This document shows, in pieces, positions 1-11,224 of a DNA stretch of 64,000 nt (the first letter of the stretch is position 1; every line of letters begins with the position of its first letter). Origin of the DNA: Ceratotherium simum simum. Lineage: Eukaryota; Chordata; Mammalia; Perissodactyla; Rhinocerotidae. Under the pieces are notes generated by a model that did no database searches, was not told where the DNA came from, and saw only the letters and a list, made by a program, of their open reading frames with translations. Made by a program: the position numbers and the translations under genes. The stretch covers positions 2,619,104-2,683,103 of the forward strand of contig NW_004454281.1 of assembly GCF_000283155.1 (NCBI RefSeq). The letters run 5' to 3'.

Positions 1-163
1 GGTTGTAATTAGTATTTTGGTGGTGAACATGATGTAACCCATGCAGAAATAGAAGTACAATGATGTACACCTGAAATTTTTACAATGTTATAAACCAGTG
101 TTACTGCAATAAACAAAAACAAACAAAAAAATAATCATTAAAGCATAAAAAAAAAAAAAAACC
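1..163 (+). repeat. L1 LINE, 3' end
   Basis: The stretch matches the terminal 3' UTR seen again at 38020-38120 in this window, sharing the words TTTTGGTGGTGAACATGATG and AATGATGTACACCTGAAATT. It ends in an A-rich tail at about 105-162. Only the end of the element is inside the window. Confidence 0.85.
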
Positions 164-899
164 ATTGCTAAATGAGGTGGAATTAGCAATAACAGCTTTA
201 GGCTGAACTTTAAGCAGATAAAAGGTCAGGATCCTCTCTAAACAGACTCCCTAAAGATCAACCAACCACCTAAAGTAGAGCATTCCTTCATGCCACACTA
301 TGTACAGAACTGAGATGGCATTTTACTTGGTATTCTTTGGAAAGCTGCCCTCTGCTACTATATGGCATAACTGTAATTTGCCAATTCCGTATTGTCTATA
401 TCCTAAGATTATTAATCAAACTCATACATAAGTACACGATCAGGAAGTATAATTTGAATAACTCTTTAACAGGATTTACAAGGCTACACAAGATCTGGCC
501 CTGCTTTCCTCTTTAGCTCTACTTCTTTCCATCCCATCATTAATCTCTCAGTTCAAAGAAAGCTAACTTCAGTTCCCCACACCTGCCACGCTCCAGCTCA
601 CTGCCAGGCCTTCTCATGTGCTATTACACTGGCCTGGAGTGTTCATTCTCTCTTCTCTTCCTTCCGTTGTCTCTTCCTCCAGGAATCCTTTCATGAACCT
701 AAATGCCCTAAACTATGGTGACAATCCACCTTTCCGTGTTCTTTTGCCCTTTTTTAAGGCAACGTGAAACACCTTATTTATACTTTCCTAAAATAAAAGG
801 TTTTCAACTTGTGATGAATCTTTGTTTTGGCCTAGCTGGTTTGCCAACAGAGTGCCATAGGCCACTAGGACAAGATGTGGGCATGAGTTTTCATTAATT
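164..899. other. intergenic, no gene recognised
   Basis: AT-rich sequence followed by a pyrimidine-rich part (about 500-690) that may be a very old LINE2 relic. Short open frames here have no recognisable family. I see no gene, RNA or convincing regulatory element. Confidence 0.4.
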
Positions 900-1105
900 C
901 ACATAATGTTAAAAGAGCAAGTATAAATTGAGCGCTTACTATGTACAAGGCTCAGTGCTGTGTGATGTATATATTATCTCACAGTAACTCTAAAACAAGT
1001 ACAATTATGTTCCACACTTTAGAGATAAAAATATGAAGTTTAGAGAACTTGACCAACTTAACAAAATCACACAGGAAGTGAGACATCGCCAGGATTTAAG
1101 CACAG
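900..1105 (+). repeat. MIR SINE
   Basis: Diverged MIR: 'gagcgcttactatgtacaaggc' type core, then 'ttagagataaa' and 'aagtcacacagg'-like words in the usual MIR order. It is old and has no visible target duplication. Confidence 0.7.
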
Positions 1106-1269
1106 ATCTGTGTGACTTTAGATCACAGCTGGTGTTGTTATTAACTCTCCTCAGCGGTAAAAAAAACCTGCTGAGGAAAGGCTGAGACCAACGCCATGGT
1201 GGAGATGCCCACCCTGTACACCCCTTTGAGCTTTCTTTAACCTTTTCCTTTTCCTTTAACCGTGATTCC

Positions 1270-1760
1270 AAGTGGTAAAGGGCTTTATGCAAATTCTTTA
1301 CCTCCAGTCCTAGGAGGAGGAAGAGGCTCTTCTCACCCTGCCAGACCCCCATCGTGTCACTCCCTGGCTCCCCAGCTTTCTGGACCTATCGGGACCAACT
1401 CAGCCCTGCTTACAGAGGTCACTCCTGGAGATCCGGTACAGGGTGCACTACCTGGGCCTTAAGAGCCTCGGCCTCGTTCAATCCCTAGGAACTAAGGAGC
1501 AACACTCCGCTAGCAGCCGGCAGAGTGGGACGAGGGACGGACTTACGGCCCTGCCGTAAGTGCCCAGGGCCACCGCCTGCAACAGCCACCCGCCATTTTG
1601 GACTCATCCCGTGGAGTTCCGGTTGGGCTCTTCCGTGAGGCTCCGTGTCCAGCTGCCGCTGGAAGTGGGTCCAATCGGTCCCTGAGCAAGGCTCTTCGTG
1701 GAGGCTCTGAGAATCCCTTTGCCAGTATAATATTCCTTGAGTTTTTTCACGGTCTCATCC
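1270..1760. promoter_or_regulatory. small isolated CpG-rich patch, possible orphan promoter
   Basis: About 20 CpG dinucleotides lie in roughly 350 bases (1380-1730) within an otherwise CpG-poor, AT-rich area. A YY1-like GCCATTTTGG lies at about 1593-1602. A 9-bp inverted repeat at about 1541-1561 places a GTAAGT donor-like word on each strand. No TATA box is seen. It could be a promoter remnant or the GC-rich part of an inserted retrocopy. No attached gene is recognised. Confidence 0.35.
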
Positions 1761-1860
1761 TTTTCTGGAATCCTAGGTATGTCGAGACAGATCACTCCAG
1801 CAGTGCTTCCTTCCCGCATTCTCTTAGAAAATGGTTTCTCCCTTTGAATGGTTCTTTATA
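1604..1860 (-). pseudogene. unrecognised coding-like remnant, possible retrocopy
   Basis: An open - strand frame of 71 codons (1604-1819) has protein-like composition (acidic and basic residues, words such as ETVKKLKEYYTGKG). On the reverse strand the open frame continues upstream to about 1848 before a stop. I do not recognise the family. No introns, poly(A) tail or target duplications were found, so retrocopy status is an inference. The alternative is chance openness of CpG-rich promoter sequence. Confidence 0.25.
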
Positions 1861-2009
1861 TTAATGATAACCCATTGCCGCCTTAAAACATCCCTAGTGT
1901 TAGCATTCTGAATCCAGAGAAGTTAGTTACTGAAAGTCAGTGCTGAGTTAAAGAACCAGCAGTTCTCATCCTGAGGAGCTTGATATTAACAATATCAAGA
2001 CTTTCTGCT

Positions 2010-2165
2010 TAAACCCCCATGAGGTAGATTCTATTAATATACTAATTTTATGGATGAGGAAACTGAAGCTTAGCTTACATAAAATGTCCACTGTCACTCA
2101 GCTGGTAAGTGGTAAAGCCAAAATTCCAGTGCCAAACTATTCCAAAGCCACCTCCATTTAACCAG
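2010..2165 (+). repeat. MIR SINE
   Basis: Characteristic MIR words in order: 'tttatggatgaggaaactgaag', a 'tcactcagctggtaagtgg' type segment, then 'ccaaaattcc'. Diverged. Confidence 0.75.
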
Positions 2166-3300
2166 AACTGTACTGCAGAACTGAAAACATGGAGGCTGAT
2201 CTGCTTCACTTAACGCATGAGTGTCCAAGTTTTGTTTTACATTTGTAAAGTATGAATATAGTGTGCTTTATTTGCTTCCAACTAAAAAATTGAGAATGTG
2301 AAAAATAGAGCAAGTAAAAAATAATATGGTTGTGTGTCATGAACTAGTAAGGATAGAGACAGGAACACATAATATTGAGGCAGGAAAAAATATGAGAAAG
2401 AATAAGTGATAAAAAGGCAAACAGGACAGGACCCAGATATGCTGAGAGGTCCTGAAGAAAACAGAAAAATGACCAGCAAGCGGAGAAGCAGGCATGTCTG
2501 AGAGTTTCCAAACATGTATTGAAATAGAACTTAAATCAAGAAATAGATGAAATTCCTTATCAAAATCTAAGCTCCCACCATATGGAACTTCTTTTGATCC
2601 TTCAAGCAGACTCAACTCTGTCTTGCTTCTGTGCCTTCATGCTCTTCTATCAGCCTCACAAGCTGTCCCCCCTCTTCTCCAGGCTTATTCCCACACATCC
2701 TTTTGGTCTCATCTTTTGTACTGCTTCGTCTGCAAAGCGTTCCTGGACTTCCCAAGTCTGGCTCAGATGTTCCTGGGCAGAGTTCCCAACACCTCATGTG
2801 AGTCACTGCTTTGTAGTTAAGATAAATCCAGTACTTTATAGAGATTATTTCTTTCTTTTGACACAGCAGCTGTATGGAGCTGTTTTCATTCAAGGGCATT
2901 TTCCTTTGGCTGGAAAAACTATTAAAATTTTGCTTTTTTGTTTTGTAATTACTGAGTAATGAGATGACAGAACTCCCTTTATCCCACATCTAACAAGTTG
3001 CCGGCACGTGATAGAAGCTTTAAAATTTTATGTATTAAAAGGAGAAGGAAAGGAATGAATTCCACACCCTATTGCATAGCCAGCACTCCCCTATCTCTAA
3101 TGCTTTCTTTTTAATGAATGGTTAATGTGGGACCAAAAATCAAATCAAGTTATTCTATAACTCAGCTTAAACCTAGTAAATTTTATTTTAAGGGGGGATT
3201 CCTGAAAGCACAAACTGACTCAGAAACAGAGTCCAGTGTCAAGGGAACTGTTCTCTGTTGAGAGAAAAGAGCTTGAATTGACTTTCATCTAACTTGGATT
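2166..3300. other. intergenic, nothing recognised
   Basis: Unique AT-rich sequence. Overlapping open frames of up to 125 codons occur on both strands (about 2582-2989), but they have no domain, no splice context and a composition typical of non-coding DNA. Confidence 0.4.
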
Positions 3301-3309
3301 TACAACCTC

Positions 3310-3485
3310 CACATTGCATTCACTCGTTCAGACATGTATTGAGTTCCTAGTATGTGTCCAGCTCTGCTCTAGAAGCTGTGGTTATGGCAGTGAACAAACA
3401 TGCAAGAACCTGTCATTGTAGTGGAAGAAGGCAGTTAATGAAGAAGGAAATGAGATAATTTTAAATACTGGTAAATGCCACAGAA
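3310..3485 (+). repeat. MIR/L2-type old repeat
   Basis: Contains 'gttcagacatgtattgagttcctagtatgtg', the widespread mammalian 'tattgagcacctactatgtgc' theme, followed by 'gcagtgaacaaacatg'. It is too diverged to assign between MIR and L2. Confidence 0.5.
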
Positions 3486-3970
3486 AATAAAACAGGTAAT
3501 AGGCTTTGGTGGGATTTGAGGAGGAACGACTTCGGTTAGGGAAGTGATTTCCAATGCACAATGTGGGAGCAAAATGAGTTCTCATTGCCAGGGCAATAAG
3601 GGCATGGAATATCCCACTCCAGGAGAGGCATATCTCTAATTACACATACATAATTGACAATGTGATTTAAAGATTAGTCATTTGGTTAGTTTGATTTGTA
3701 TTAATAATTTCCAAGAACCTGAATAATTCTGTGTATACTGACTAAATCTAATTTTTGGACTGCAGGTGCTGAGAGCCAGACTCCAGAATGTGGTGCCCAT
3801 CCCAAAGTATTGCTACTCGTGGTCTCCTGGCTAGAACACTGTCCAGCAACTAGGATGGCCCTGTTACCTCATTACTCTCTCATATCATCATCCTGATCCA
3901 CAATTCCACTAACTGGTGAGTTAAAAACTTTTGTCTGTGAGTGCTTGTATCTTCCTAGCCTTAACTCTTT

Positions 3971-4217
3971 TTTTTTGTTTTTGTGAGGAAGATGAGTCCT
4001 GAGCTAACATCCGATGCTGATCCTCCTCTTTTTTGCCGAGGAACATTGGCCCTGAGCTAACATCTGTGCCCATCTTCCTCTACTTTATATGGGACGCCGC
4101 CACAGCATGGCATGACAAGCAGTGCCTCAACGCGCGCCCGGGATCGGAACCTGCGAACCCTGGACCGCGGAAGCGGAGCACATGCACTTAACCACTTGCA
4201 TCACCAGGCCGGCCCCC
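3971..4217 (-). repeat. ERE SINE (perissodactyl tRNA-derived SINE)
   Basis: Antisense ERE: T-rich start, two copies of the 'gagctaacatc' tail module, then the tRNA-like body ending in GGCCGGCCCC. It is flanked by a 16-bp target duplication ctagccttaactcttt (about 3955-3970 and 4218-4233), so the boundaries are secure. Confidence 0.93.
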
Positions 4218-4375
4218 CTAGCCTTAACTCTTTATTGACTGATGGAATCACAGAATTGGAGGTATTCTCACCCATGCACCATATAGTATTGAAGTACATG
4301 GATTGAACAAAATGGTTGGAAAACCTCTACGTGGGACCCCAGGATATGCAAAAGTAAATACTAATATTAATAATT

Positions 4376-4660
4376 TAATAATAATAGCTATCATTTAATG
4401 ACTGTTTACTATATGACAGGCCCTGGGCTAAGGAAACAAATGTAACTTAGCACTTTTAATCCTCAGAACTGCCGTCTGAGTTAAGTACCTTCCACAGAGG
4501 GAGAAGAGTGTGCAATGTTAAGAACTAGCTCCAATTGTTAGCTGTGTGACCTCAAGCAAAGTATTCCTCAGCTATAAAATGGGGATAAGGTACTATATGC
4601 CTTGTAAATTTTGTGTGTGTGAAGATTAAATGAGACAGTGGTTGTAAACTGGTATTAAAC
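4376..4660 (+). repeat. one or two MIR SINE fragments
   Basis: Two neighbouring MIR-like stretches: 'gactgtttactatatgacaggccctggg' (about 4400-4430) and 'gctgtgtgacctcaagcaaagt...aaaatggggataa' (about 4540-4590). Both are diverged. Confidence 0.7.
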
Positions 4661-5045
4661 ATTTGTTTAATGTTAGCTTTTAGAGTTACTGTTGTAAGCT
4701 TTAAATGTGCATTACTTAGTAGAGGTCTGATGAATATTTAGTTTCATTTTCTTTTTGTTTTCCCATGTTTTTATATCATTCTTTAATGAACCTGGAAAGT
4801 TTCTGGCTTGATGTATGCCTACTTACAATTTACCAGAAAAGGAGCCTTGTGTACACTTCCAACAGTTCCCCAACCCATAAAGCCAAAAGGAAATATAAAC
4901 AATCCAGTTGAAAGAAATGTGTGAGCTGATAAGACTGTTTACAGCACAGTGTGAAGAGGAGTGAAAGCATCTTGCTGTTTTCCCTTTAATGCTTGTTTGG
5001 GGCATATATATCTTAATAGAGTCAAACACACTACATAGTAAATTT
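4661..5045. other. intergenic, nothing recognised
   Basis: Unique AT-rich sequence without a credible coding frame or named repeat. Confidence 0.35.
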
Positions 5046-6010
5046 TTTTAGGCTTAAAAAATTTAATAGCCTGTCTAAATTATCCCATTTTATTTAAAAT
5101 AGATTCATTATCATTTTAAATATTGACTGATAGTCCATCAGAATTCTCTTATTGACAGTTATTGTCAATTTCATTAAACCCAGAAATAAATTGTTTTGTT
5201 AAGACACCTTTATCCAAATTTTAGATTATTGAGGATATGACTCCTTTGCATTTTTTCTCCTTTATGGAGATAATTATGTGGGGTTTTTTTTTTCCTCTTT
5301 TGTCTTATTACTATGGTGAATTTTATTAAAAGATTTGCTCATACTGGACTATCTTTGCATTTCTAGTATTTCTCACTTTGTCATATTCTATTATTATTTT
5401 CATGTGGTATTGGGTGCTGTTAAAAGAAAACTTCCCACAGACAATTTACTGATCTAGCAATTCATGAATCCAATGGCATCCAATCTAGCAGATAGAAAGG
5501 CGCTCCAAAGAGGTGTACAAGGCAAGAGATTTTTATAGACCAAAGTGAGCAGGAACAGGGAGGTCGTACTGGGCATTTGCCAGTTGGTTAAAGCAAGGTT
5601 GCTTTCCTTATATGAAGCAAAGGGAAGTCTTAGAGCCGGGTCTGGTAACTTGTGCTGAGCAGGCAAATGCTGATTGGTTGACCTAGGCCTCTTTTTCTGG
5701 GAGAGCCATGCATAGAAACTTAGTTAAATTTTAGTTCACTGACATGGCGCTTAGCATGAGCAACTCCATCTTGGGCCTAATCTGGTTACTTTAACAGTGC
5801 CATTGCATCAATATTCATAAGTGAGATTGGTCTATAGTTTCCCTTTTAGAGATGATTTAGTCAATTTGTGTTTTTGGATTTTTTAATGAAATAGCTCTGT
5901 CAGTTTTGATCTGTCTTAGAACTCAGACTTGAATCTAGTATGGCCTCGGATGAATGAACTGGCTGAATGACAGACCCTATCCTATGATAGGTGGGGAAAA
6001 TGTACTTCAG
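5046..6010 (-). repeat. antisense L1 ORF2 fragment split by a solo LTR
   Basis: The flanks 5150-5417 and 5797-5940 read as one antisense L1 ORF2 segment ('gcatcaatattcataagtgagattggtctatag' on the right) once the inserted LTR at 5418-5796 is taken out. The L1 is old and heavily mutated. Confidence 0.7.
5418..5796 (-). repeat. solitary ERV LTR, family A, copy 1
   Basis: A 379-bp element with inverted termini TGTTAAA...TTTAACA, flanked by a 4-bp direct repeat GTGC (5414-5417 and 5797-5800). It is inserted into an antisense L1. It shares 'aattcatgaat', 'gcatccaatctag' and 'gctccaaagaggtgtacaa' motifs with the copy at 12239-12627. A 4-bp duplication suits a class I (gamma-like) provirus reduced by LTR-LTR recombination. 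The family name is not assigned. Confidence 0.8.
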
Positions 6011-6021
6011 TGAAAAACTAT

Positions 6022-6211
6022 GGGCCGGCCCTGTGGCTTAGCGGTTAAGTGCGCACGCTCTGGTGCTGGCAGCCCCAGTTCGGATCCCGGGCGCGCACCG
6101 ACGCACCGCTTCTCCAGCCATGTGGGATGTGAGGCCACATCCCACGTACAGCAACTAGAAGGATGTGCAGCTATGACATACAACTATCTACTGGGGGCTT
6201 TGGGGTGAAAA

Positions 6212-6242
<31 letters not shown>
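6022..6242 (+). repeat. ERE SINE, short form with (AAAT)n tail
   Basis: Starts with GGGCCGGCCC, has the tRNA-like body ('agcggttaag', 'gttcggatcccgg') and 'ctactgggggctttgggg', then an (AAAT)n tail at about 6211-6242. Target duplication gaaaaactatg at 6012-6022 and 6243-6253. Confidence 0.95.
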
Positions 6243-6354
6243 GAAAAACTATGCATTGCTGAGATCATACTCCTCCAGTCTCATCTTTCATTGTTTTCTA
6301 GTCTTTCATTGTTTTTGAGCTACTTTGGAAGACAACTGATAGCAATGCAAAATA

Positions 6355-6955
6355 CTGATTGTCTCTAGACGTGTGTATTTTGCCCCATTCAATTGACATC
6401 CCTCCTCCTGTTACTTCTTGCCCGATGCGCATAAAGAGCCCATTATTACGGCATCAGCTTTTGGGAAAAGGAAACAGCTTTATAGCAGGATCAATCTGCA
6501 AGGAGACAGGAGGCATATGCTCTCAGATCTGGCTCCCTGATCCAGGGATTGGGGCAAAATTTATGGGATGAAGGGCAGGTTGGTCTGAAGTGTGGAAATA
6601 GATGATTGGAGATAAGGAGAAGTGAGGTAATTAATGATCTCCACAAGCGTAGTCAAGCTTCATGCCTCTTCATAGGACACATTCACAAAACGGTGGTGTT
6701 TGTATGATCCGAGAGTGGAGTTTTCAGCCCCTTGACATCAAAAAGGTCACTTATAGAGCATTTGCACAGTCCCAGTTGATGGGTTGGTAGTCTGAACTGG
6801 CCTGAACTGGACAAGAGGGGACTCACAGTTCCTGAAAGACGACTCTTAGTTACTCTGTTGATAGTTGAACTGGTCCTAGTAGGCCCATGGTTACACTCTC
6901 TGAAGGCCAGTTTTATCTACTTTTGTACATTCATTTTAATATTCTTGATCTTATT
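6355..6955 (-). repeat. solitary ERV LTR, family B, copy 1
   Basis: The right-hand 370 bases closely match 33810-34180, including 'atagatgattgga', 'gaagtgaggtaatt', 'caagcttcatgcctcttcat' and 'cccagttgatgggttggt'. The antisense orientation is suggested by a reversed polyadenylation-like context. The left boundary is approximate because the two copies are alike only over the right part. Confidence 0.65.
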
Positions 6956-7090
6956 TTAGATGTTCCCTAGTACTGATTGTAACACCTCCCTAATTTCCTC
7001 ACTAACCAGTTAAATAAAATCTTTAACACGTGTTCATTTTTATATCTGTATGAATCATGATTTTATCATTTTTTGAAAATCATCTCTTTT

Positions 7091-7316
7091 CTTTGTTTTA
7101 TTTTTTTTTTATGTTTTTATCTATTTTGTGTGTGTGTGTGAGGCAGACTAGCCCTGAGCTAACATCTGTGCCCATCTTCCTCCACTTTAAATGGGACGCC
7201 GCCACAGCATGACTTGATGAGCAGTGCATCAGTCCGCGCCCAGAATTCGAACCTGAAAACCCTGGGCCACCGAAGCATAACGCGCAAACTTAACCACTAT
7301 GCCACCAGGCTGGCCC
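7091..7316 (-). repeat. ERE SINE
   Basis: Antisense ERE with T-rich and (GT)n start, one tail module, then the body ending 'caggctggcccc'. A short duplication tctctttt flanks it (about 7083-7090 and 7318-7325). Confidence 0.9.
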
Positions 7317-7324
7317 CTCTCTTT

Positions 7325-8590
7325 TAAATTGTAATAAAATATACATAACATAAAGTTTACCCTCTTAACCATTTTTAAGTATACAGTTCAGTGGCATTAA
7401 GTACATTCACATTATTTACAACCGTCACCACCATCCGTCTCCAGAACTCTTTTCATCTTACAAAACTGAAGCTCTGTACCCATTAACCAATAACCCTCCA
7501 TTTTCCCATCACCTAAGTTGCTGGCAACCACCATTTTGCTTTCTGTCTCTATGAATTTTACTACTGTAGATACCTTATATAAGTGTACTAGGAGGAAAAA
7601 CCCTCTGTCAATTTAGATCCATTGGTCTGGAGCCTGCAAATTAACTGACAATAGCCAGATTGACAAGAGAAAAGACAAGATTTATTTACACATCCATGGA
7701 GGAGCATTTGGATGAAGAGCCTCCCTGAAGAGCTAGAGATAGAGGTTTATATACCAACTTAATAGTGGAAAGGGGGGAGCTTCTATGGGAAAGACTAAAG
7801 GGCCTTTAGGAGAACAAATGGAAGTTATGACAGTTTAGGATGTTTGCTTATGCAATTTCTCAGGTGCAAGTGGTCCAAGCTGGAGTGAAGCTCCCCCAAA
7901 GAGGGAATTTATGGCAGCCTCACTCTTGGAAGGCTTGGCTTTTAGCCAGGTAAGAGAAGCTCCAGAAAGTCTTCTTTCTGCATCTGCTGTATCTCAAATG
8001 TCTTCAGTTTAAAATAATCTTCATACCTACTCTAGGAGTGCAAGTGGATCCCTACAAGTGGAATCATATAGTTTTTGCCCTTTTGTGACTAGCTTATTTC
8101 ACTTAGCATAATGTCCTCAGGGTTCATCCATGTTGTAGCTTGTCAGAATTTCCTTCCTTTTTAGGACTGAAATAATATTCCACTGTATTTTTATAGCACA
8201 TTGTGTTTATACATTCATCCATCAGTGGAAACTTGAGTTGCTTCTACCTTTTGATTATTGTGAATAATACTTTGATGGACATGGCTGTAACCGATATCTC
8301 TTCAAGACCCTGCTTTCAATTCTTTGGGGTGTATACCCAGAAGAGGAATTGCTGGATCTATTTTTAATTTTTTGAGAAATCACCATACTGTGTTCCATAA
8401 TGGCTGCACCATTTCACATTCCCACCAATAGTGTATTAGGGTTCCAATTTATCCACATCCTCACCAACACTTGTTTTCTTTTTTTTGATAGTAGCCATCC
8501 TAATGGGTGTGAGGTAGTATCTTGTGGTTTTGATTTACATTTCCCTAATGATTAGTGATGTCAAGCAATTTTTCATGTGCTTATTGGCCA
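7325..8590 (-). repeat. antisense L1 3' region split by an LTR-like insertion
   Basis: 'ttgtaataaaatatacataacataaagt...agtatacagttcagtggcattaagtacattcacat' (7325-7440) and 'gtggaatcatatagtttttgcc...cacttagcataatgtcctcagggttcatcc' (8050-8140) are consecutive parts of an antisense mammalian L1. They are separated by about 440 bases of foreign sequence. Confidence 0.85.
7595..8031 (-). repeat. LTR-like insertion inside antisense L1
   Basis: About 437 bases lie between a 7-bp direct repeat CTAGGAG (7588-7594 and 8032-8038), exactly where the antisense L1 is interrupted. Contents such as 'gacaagagaaaagacaagatttattta' look like a reversed LTR with AATAAA. The family is not assigned, and the repeat is longer than the usual retroviral 4-6 bp. 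Confidence 0.55.
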
Positions 8591-8600
8591 GAAAATTATC

Positions 8601-8672
8601 TTTTAACACTATGTTCCACCTTTTAACACTATGTTCCACCTTTTAACACTATGTTCCACCTTTTAACACTAT
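8601..8672 (+). repeat. 20-bp tandem repeat, 3.6 exact copies
   Basis: The unit ttttaacactatgttccacc occurs three times without a mismatch (8601-8660), followed by a partial fourth copy of 12 bases. Confidence 0.97.
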
Positions 8673-9150
8673 ACATCCACCAACCAAGGAGTGTCACTCA
8701 CTGTACATCATGGATACATCAGAGATTGACATCTCAGAAATCAATATGGGCCTTACCTTCAGTGGGTGTCAGAATTTTATTGGCAGCATTGTTTTCTTTC
8801 CTAGGTGATGCATCTTACAAATCCATCTCTCTCAAAGCCATTTGATGTTTGGCAAGAGGAGAAACAGCCAGGAAGCCATTGTGCAGAGTTTCTCACTGCC
8901 AGGTTTATGGCAAAGCCCTTGGCAGTGGAGGATGGAGGGTGAAGAGTGGGCAGAGTCTGCAGCTGCCTAGGCCTTAACTGTGCTAGGCAGTTTCCTTCAG
9001 TTAGATGAGCCACCTCTCAATGGAATCCTCTCCCAGGGAGCTCCTCTTTTTGCCTAAGCTACCTGCGGTCAGGCTCTGTGGATAATGAAGACCAGATCCT
9101 TCAATAGTACAGTGAGTTCTTGGGAGAGCTTCCTTTGTTTCCACCGATTG
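8673..9150. other. intergenic, nothing recognised
   Basis: Moderately GC-rich unique sequence. Short open frames on both strands around 8651-9013 show no family. Confidence 0.35.
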
Positions 9151-10530
9151 GTTTCTGTTCTCAGGTCAATAGTATATTGCTTTATGTAAAATATCTGGTA
9201 AAATTAATATCTCTTCAGTATTCTTAGTTCTTTTTTTCTTTCAGATTAAAGTTATAATTATTTAGAGAGATTACTGAAAATGTCCTGATTACAAGAACAA
9301 TAAATTAAAAATTTATGTCTTTTCAATATTTGCTCTTCCTATTATTTACGTGTCTTTCTTTTTATTAATTTTATTCTGTTGCATTAATATTTTGTTATTC
9401 TTAATACTGCTTCCACATATTTGTCATTAATGTCATCCCTGGAGGATAGACAGAAAGTGAGAGAGTGGTTTCTTCCATGTCTGTAAGTTAGTGTTGCCAT
9501 TATACATTTACTGCTCAGTTATTGCTGGATATCCTTGACACTCCTGTCCAGTTGCATCAGTAGAAATACTCCTATTAATTATGTTAGCTTTTCCCTATTT
9601 TATCTTTCTTTTTTTAGCTTTCTATTGTTAAAAGAAAAATTTCAGAAGAAGGTAGAATCATGACTCTCATACAGATATAAGAATGAAGATGTGTTAAAGA
9701 ATTTATTTTACTCATATAATATGAAGCACCAGGCAGATGTTACAACCGATTCAAAAGAAGAGTCAAAACAGCACAGAGTTATATGACGTAATGGGATGTT
9801 GAGGTGAATTGCAAAAGGAGACAAAATTGGTTTTTCCATAGTTAAGAGTTAGAGGAAGATCACTACCAGACCAGACAGAACTTAAATATCTATCAGTTAC
9901 TTACAACCTACAGAGTTGCAAAATAGCTCAAAGACAACAAACAGGAATCCAATCTGGTAATCTAGAATCTGATAACCCAGAAGGGTATGTTATAGAGGAT
10001 GCATGGTTTTCCATTGAAATACATATTTTTTTTTACCCTACATAGAATAATTATTTGACTCTTTTTACTGCTATAGAGAACCTCATTGTTACATGTCTTG
10101 TTGTACTGGCCACAGTTTTCCCAGTGTTGATAGTGTGTGCTTGTTCCTAATTCAAACATCAACAAAAATACCCATGGTGCTGCTCCTGTATCTGTCTTTC
10201 TCTCTCTGTCCTCATATAATATCATAGTCTGTGTCCATAATTATAGTCACTTTCTTATTTCTGATTTTGATTAGTTGTGTTTTCCTCTATACTATCTGCC
10301 AGAGACTTTTCTACTTTTCTCCTAAAAAGCAAGTTTTGGATTCATTTCTTTGGATTTCATTTCTACTGTTTTTCTACTCTCTAATTTATTTTGTCTTCAA
10401 GTGTTCAAAATTATGCCCTTTCTTCTGCTTTCTTTGTAGTTGATTTTGTTCTTATTAAATGAATTATAGAGTTTATTTGTCCAGTCTTTCATAATGAAAG
10501 AAGACTAAAACTTTGCTTTAATCTCAAGAA
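9151..10530 (-). repeat. antisense L1-like sequence with a possible LTR-like insert
   Basis: T-rich sequence with L1 ORF2 antisense features at 10230-10500 ('tttcttatttctgattttgatt...', 'gaagttttggattc' type words) and weaker ones at 9330-9600. The AG-rich stretch 9630-9990 differs in base composition and may be an inserted old LTR. Boundaries are uncertain. Confidence 0.45.
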
Positions 10531-10617
10531 TTCATGTCCCTAGTGCCAAAAGGGAAAGAGAACTTCCCTTCCCCCTCCCTTTTCTTTCAGAATTTCCTGT
10601 AGAAAACTTGTAATCTT

Positions 10618-10913
10618 TTTTTGTGTGTGTGAGGAAGATCAGCCCTGAGCTAACATCCATGCTAATCCTTCTCTTTTTGCTGAGGAAGACCGGCTCCAAG
10701 CCAACGTCTATTGCCAATCCTCCTCCTTTTTTTCCCCCCCAAAGCCCCAGTAGATAGCCGCATGTCATAGCTGCACATCCTTCTAGTTGCTGTATGTGAG
10801 ACGCAGCCTCAGCATGGCTGGAGAAGCGGTGCATCGGTGCGTGCCCAGGATCCGAACCCGGGCCGCCAGTAGCGGAGCGCACGCACTTAACCGCTAAGCC
10901 ATGGGGCCAGCCC
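10618..10913 (-). repeat. ERE SINE, long composite form
   Basis: Antisense ERE containing both tail modules, then 'cccaaagccccagtagatag', then the body ending GGGGCCAGCCC. Target duplication aaaacttgtaatctt (about 10603-10617 and 10915-10929). Confidence 0.95.
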
Positions 10914-11224
10914 AAAAACTTGTAATCTTAAATCTCTGTCTCTTTCACATATATGTAAATCTTTTAAAAGGCTAAATACACCTCTTGACAATTTTACATC
11001 CCAGGAGTGTCTTTCTGGAATCACCTCTGTGAAATGTGGATGTAGTGGAAGGCAGGGTCCTGTCTCCCTGTCTCTGTGAGAGTTTCGTCGGAGCTCTTCA
11101 CTCCAGGTTGTAACTTCCTGCTTCTCAAAAAAGAGAAGTTTTATTTTTCCCTTTGGACAAAGACAGTTAGCATGTATGTAATGGGTTGTATCTGCCTGGC
11201 TATCTAAAAAGGTGAGATTTCTTT

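Noticed and set aside
8601..8672. CRISPR-like array
   Set aside because: The repeats are directly abutting with no spacers, in a mammalian genome.
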